Source: Clostridiales bacterium
GTDB taxonomy: Bacteria > Bacillota > Clostridia > Oscillospirales > QAMX01
Length of the DNA: 7,193 nt
Direction of reading: 5' to 3'
NCBI GenBank assembly: GCA_012841675.1
Contig: DUUG01000338.1
Location: 1 to 7,193, forward strand
The translations under genes were made by a program, and so were the position numbers. Every line of letters begins with the position of its first letter. Positions within the stretch are counted from its first letter, which is position 1. Below, one piece after another: positions 6,500 to 7,193 of the stretch. Under the pieces are notes generated by a model, which worked only from the letters and a program-made list of their open reading frames with translations, was not told the origin of the DNA and did not search any database.

Positions 6500-6548
6500 T
6501 GAAATGAAGTTTTTTGTATATATTTTTGTCAAATGTTCTGCTCAACAT

Positions 6549-6580
6549 AAAAGAAGCGGCGTTTTTTAGCCGCTTCTTTT
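6549..6580 (-). terminator. Bidirectional terminator after the TPR gene
   Basis: A perfect 12-bp stem pairs 6549-6560 (AAAAGAAGCGGC) with 6569-6580 (GCCGCTTCTTTT) across an 8-nt loop. It lies 19 nt past the stop of the TPR gene on the - strand and before the reductase promoter, so it separates the two - strand units. T's flank it on both strands. Confidence 0.88.
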
Positions 6581-6599
6581 AAAAATGGGCGTAATTTGG

Positions 6600-7025
6600 T
6601 TATTCGCTTAATCTCCGATCAATGGCCTGGAAGCGTTCGGTGGTTCTTATGGGGTCGTATACTTGCCGTTCATTGGAGTTTATCGCTTGCAGCATGGAAT
6701 TTTTAAGGGAAACTTTTTCATCTTCCATCATCATATCTTCTATAATTTCGACAATACCCTGCTGGTCCTGTTTCTCGGCATATTCGCACGCTTTTTCCAG
6801 ATACGCAAGGCACATTTCATAATCCTCATAATTTGCATAGGCAAAAGCAAGCGCTTCACAGCAGTAGGAAAGGCTGTCATAAAACTGTCCCGAATCCGCA
6901 AACTCGCTAAGGACCTTCACCGCTCGCGTATATTCCGTTATCATGGTTTGGTAATCTCCGTGCTGAAATACATACGGCGCCATCCATTCTACCAACATGG
7001 AATACTCCCGTATGCTTCCGTACAA
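6600..7025 (-). CDS. TPR-like C-terminal part of an XRE-family-type regulator, N-terminus missing
   Basis: The 141 visible residues are helical. A region with alternating aromatic and charged residues (about 20-95, including CEALAFAYANYEDYEMCLAYLEKACEYAE) resembles tetratricopeptide repeats. A tail ending YDPIRTTERFQAIDRRL is the kind that closes Clostridia regulators built from an N-terminal helix-turn-helix plus TPR sensor. No helix-turn-helix is present. The frame stays open upstream of the TTG at 7025 for 14 more codons (reading QEIGYHFSLNSTIG) until a TGA at 7068-7070, and these codons run into the palindrome at 7036. The TTG has no ribosome binding site. An ATG at 6998 has GGGAG 6 nt before it and could give a 132-residue protein. 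The gene is probably a truncated remnant, or broken by the sequence event at the palindrome, rather than an intact small gene. Family recognition is from memory of the pattern. Confidence 0.55.
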   Translation of the reverse strand: MYGSIREYSMLVEWMAPYVFQHGDYQTMITEYTRAVKVLSEFADSGQFYDSLSYCCEALAFAYANYEDYEMCLAYLEKACEYAEKQDQQGIVEIIEDMMMEDEKVSLKNSMLQAINSNERQVYDPIRTTERFQAIDRRLSE

Positions 7026-7035
7026 ACCAATGGTT

Positions 7036-7193
7036 GAATTTAGTGAGAAATGATAGCCGATTTCTTGTCATGTATGGGAGAACGGCAAATGCAAACGAAA
7101 AACGACAGCTTTCAAAAAAGCTGTCGTTTTTTCGTTTGCATTGCCATTCTCCCATACATGACAAGAAATCGGCTATCATTTCTCACTAAATTC
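7036..7193. repeat. 158-bp near-perfect palindrome (77-bp inverted arms)
   Basis: Arms 7036-7112 and 7117-7193 are reverse complements with a 4-nt loop (CAAA, 7113-7116). The outer 45 bp (7036-7080 with 7149-7193) match perfectly. The inner part has one mismatch (C7083 against A7146) and two single-base bulges in A/T runs (near 7087 and 7132). The right arm ends exactly at the last base of the window, so the repeat may continue further. The left arm overlaps the upstream reading frame of the TPR gene (7035-7067). It could be an assembly or amplification fold-back, a foldback-type insertion, or a genuine inverted duplication. Confidence 0.95.
7098..7132. terminator. Terminator-like hairpin at the centre of the palindrome
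   Basis: The inner stem ACGACAGCTTT/AAAGCTGTCGT, with A's on its left and T's on its right (5 A's and 6 T's), has the form of a bidirectional intrinsic terminator. On the - strand it would stop transcription entering the TPR gene from the right. It may be an ordinary terminator that seeded the larger fold-back; the T-run lengths differ by one between arms. Confidence 0.6.

Noticed and set aside
7025..7035. AACCAATGGTT next to the palindrome, considered as a target-site or recombination core.
   Set aside because: It is a short imperfect palindrome outside the repeat, and the other flank lies beyond the window, so no target duplication can be tested.
6907..7179. 90-codon open frame on the - strand crossing the palindrome.
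   Set aside because: It runs through both arms and the central hairpin, is out of frame with the TPR-like protein, and has no ribosome binding site or recognisable domain. It is a by-product of the inverted repeat.
1..7193. CRISPR array, tRNA or rRNA genes, transposase, prophage or toxin-antitoxin pair.
   Set aside because: No regularly spaced direct repeats, no cloverleaf or rRNA sequence that I can recognise, and no protein with transposase, integrase or toxin features was found.

Overview
The window looks like chromosomal DNA from an anaerobic member of the Bacillota, most likely Clostridia. The support is AGGAGG-type ribosome binding sites, T-tailed intrinsic terminators after most genes, a corrinoid methyltransferase activation cluster, an aldo/keto reductase fused to a two-cluster ferredoxin module, and an MgtE transporter with a long leader RNA. 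No 16S or other taxonomic marker is present, so the genus cannot be named.

Layout. (1) 1-2404, + strand: the 3' end of a uroporphyrinogen-decarboxylase-like (MtaA/MtbA-type) methyltransferase gene, then a RACo-like reductive activator of corrinoid proteins (2Fe-2S domain plus ASKHA ATPase), then a DUF2284 cysteine-rich protein. The genes are 14 and 20 nt apart and a hairpin closes the set. They fit one operon: the methyltransferase family moves methyl groups to or from a corrinoid, the ATPase reduces corrinoid that has oxidised to inactive Co(II), and the DUF2284 protein is probably an accessory metal-binding factor. The corrinoid protein and substrate-specific methyltransferase would lie upstream, outside the window. 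(2) 2497-3451, + strand: an isolated, AT-richer gene for a two-helix membrane protein with a long coiled coil, of unknown function, with a strong hairpin on each side. (3) 3553-5323, + strand: promoter, a roughly 290-nt structured leader, and mgtE. The leader can form either a 12-bp antiterminator or a terminator, as expected of a riboswitch, but it lacks the core of the canonical M-box Mg2+ riboswitch as I know it. (4) 5371-6499, - strand: an aldo/keto reductase-ferredoxin fusion with its own promoter, convergent with mgtE and sharing its bidirectional terminator. (5) 6549-7025, - strand: the C-terminal TPR-like part of what resembles an XRE-family regulator, with no DNA-binding domain. (6) 7036-7193: a 158-bp near-perfect palindrome (77-bp arms, 4-nt loop) reaching the last base of the window, exactly where the regulator gene loses its N-terminal half.

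The two points most worth following are the mgtE leader, with its explicit competing-helix switch, and the terminal palindrome, which is either an assembly fold-back or a real long inverted repeat or rearrangement that beheads the regulator gene.
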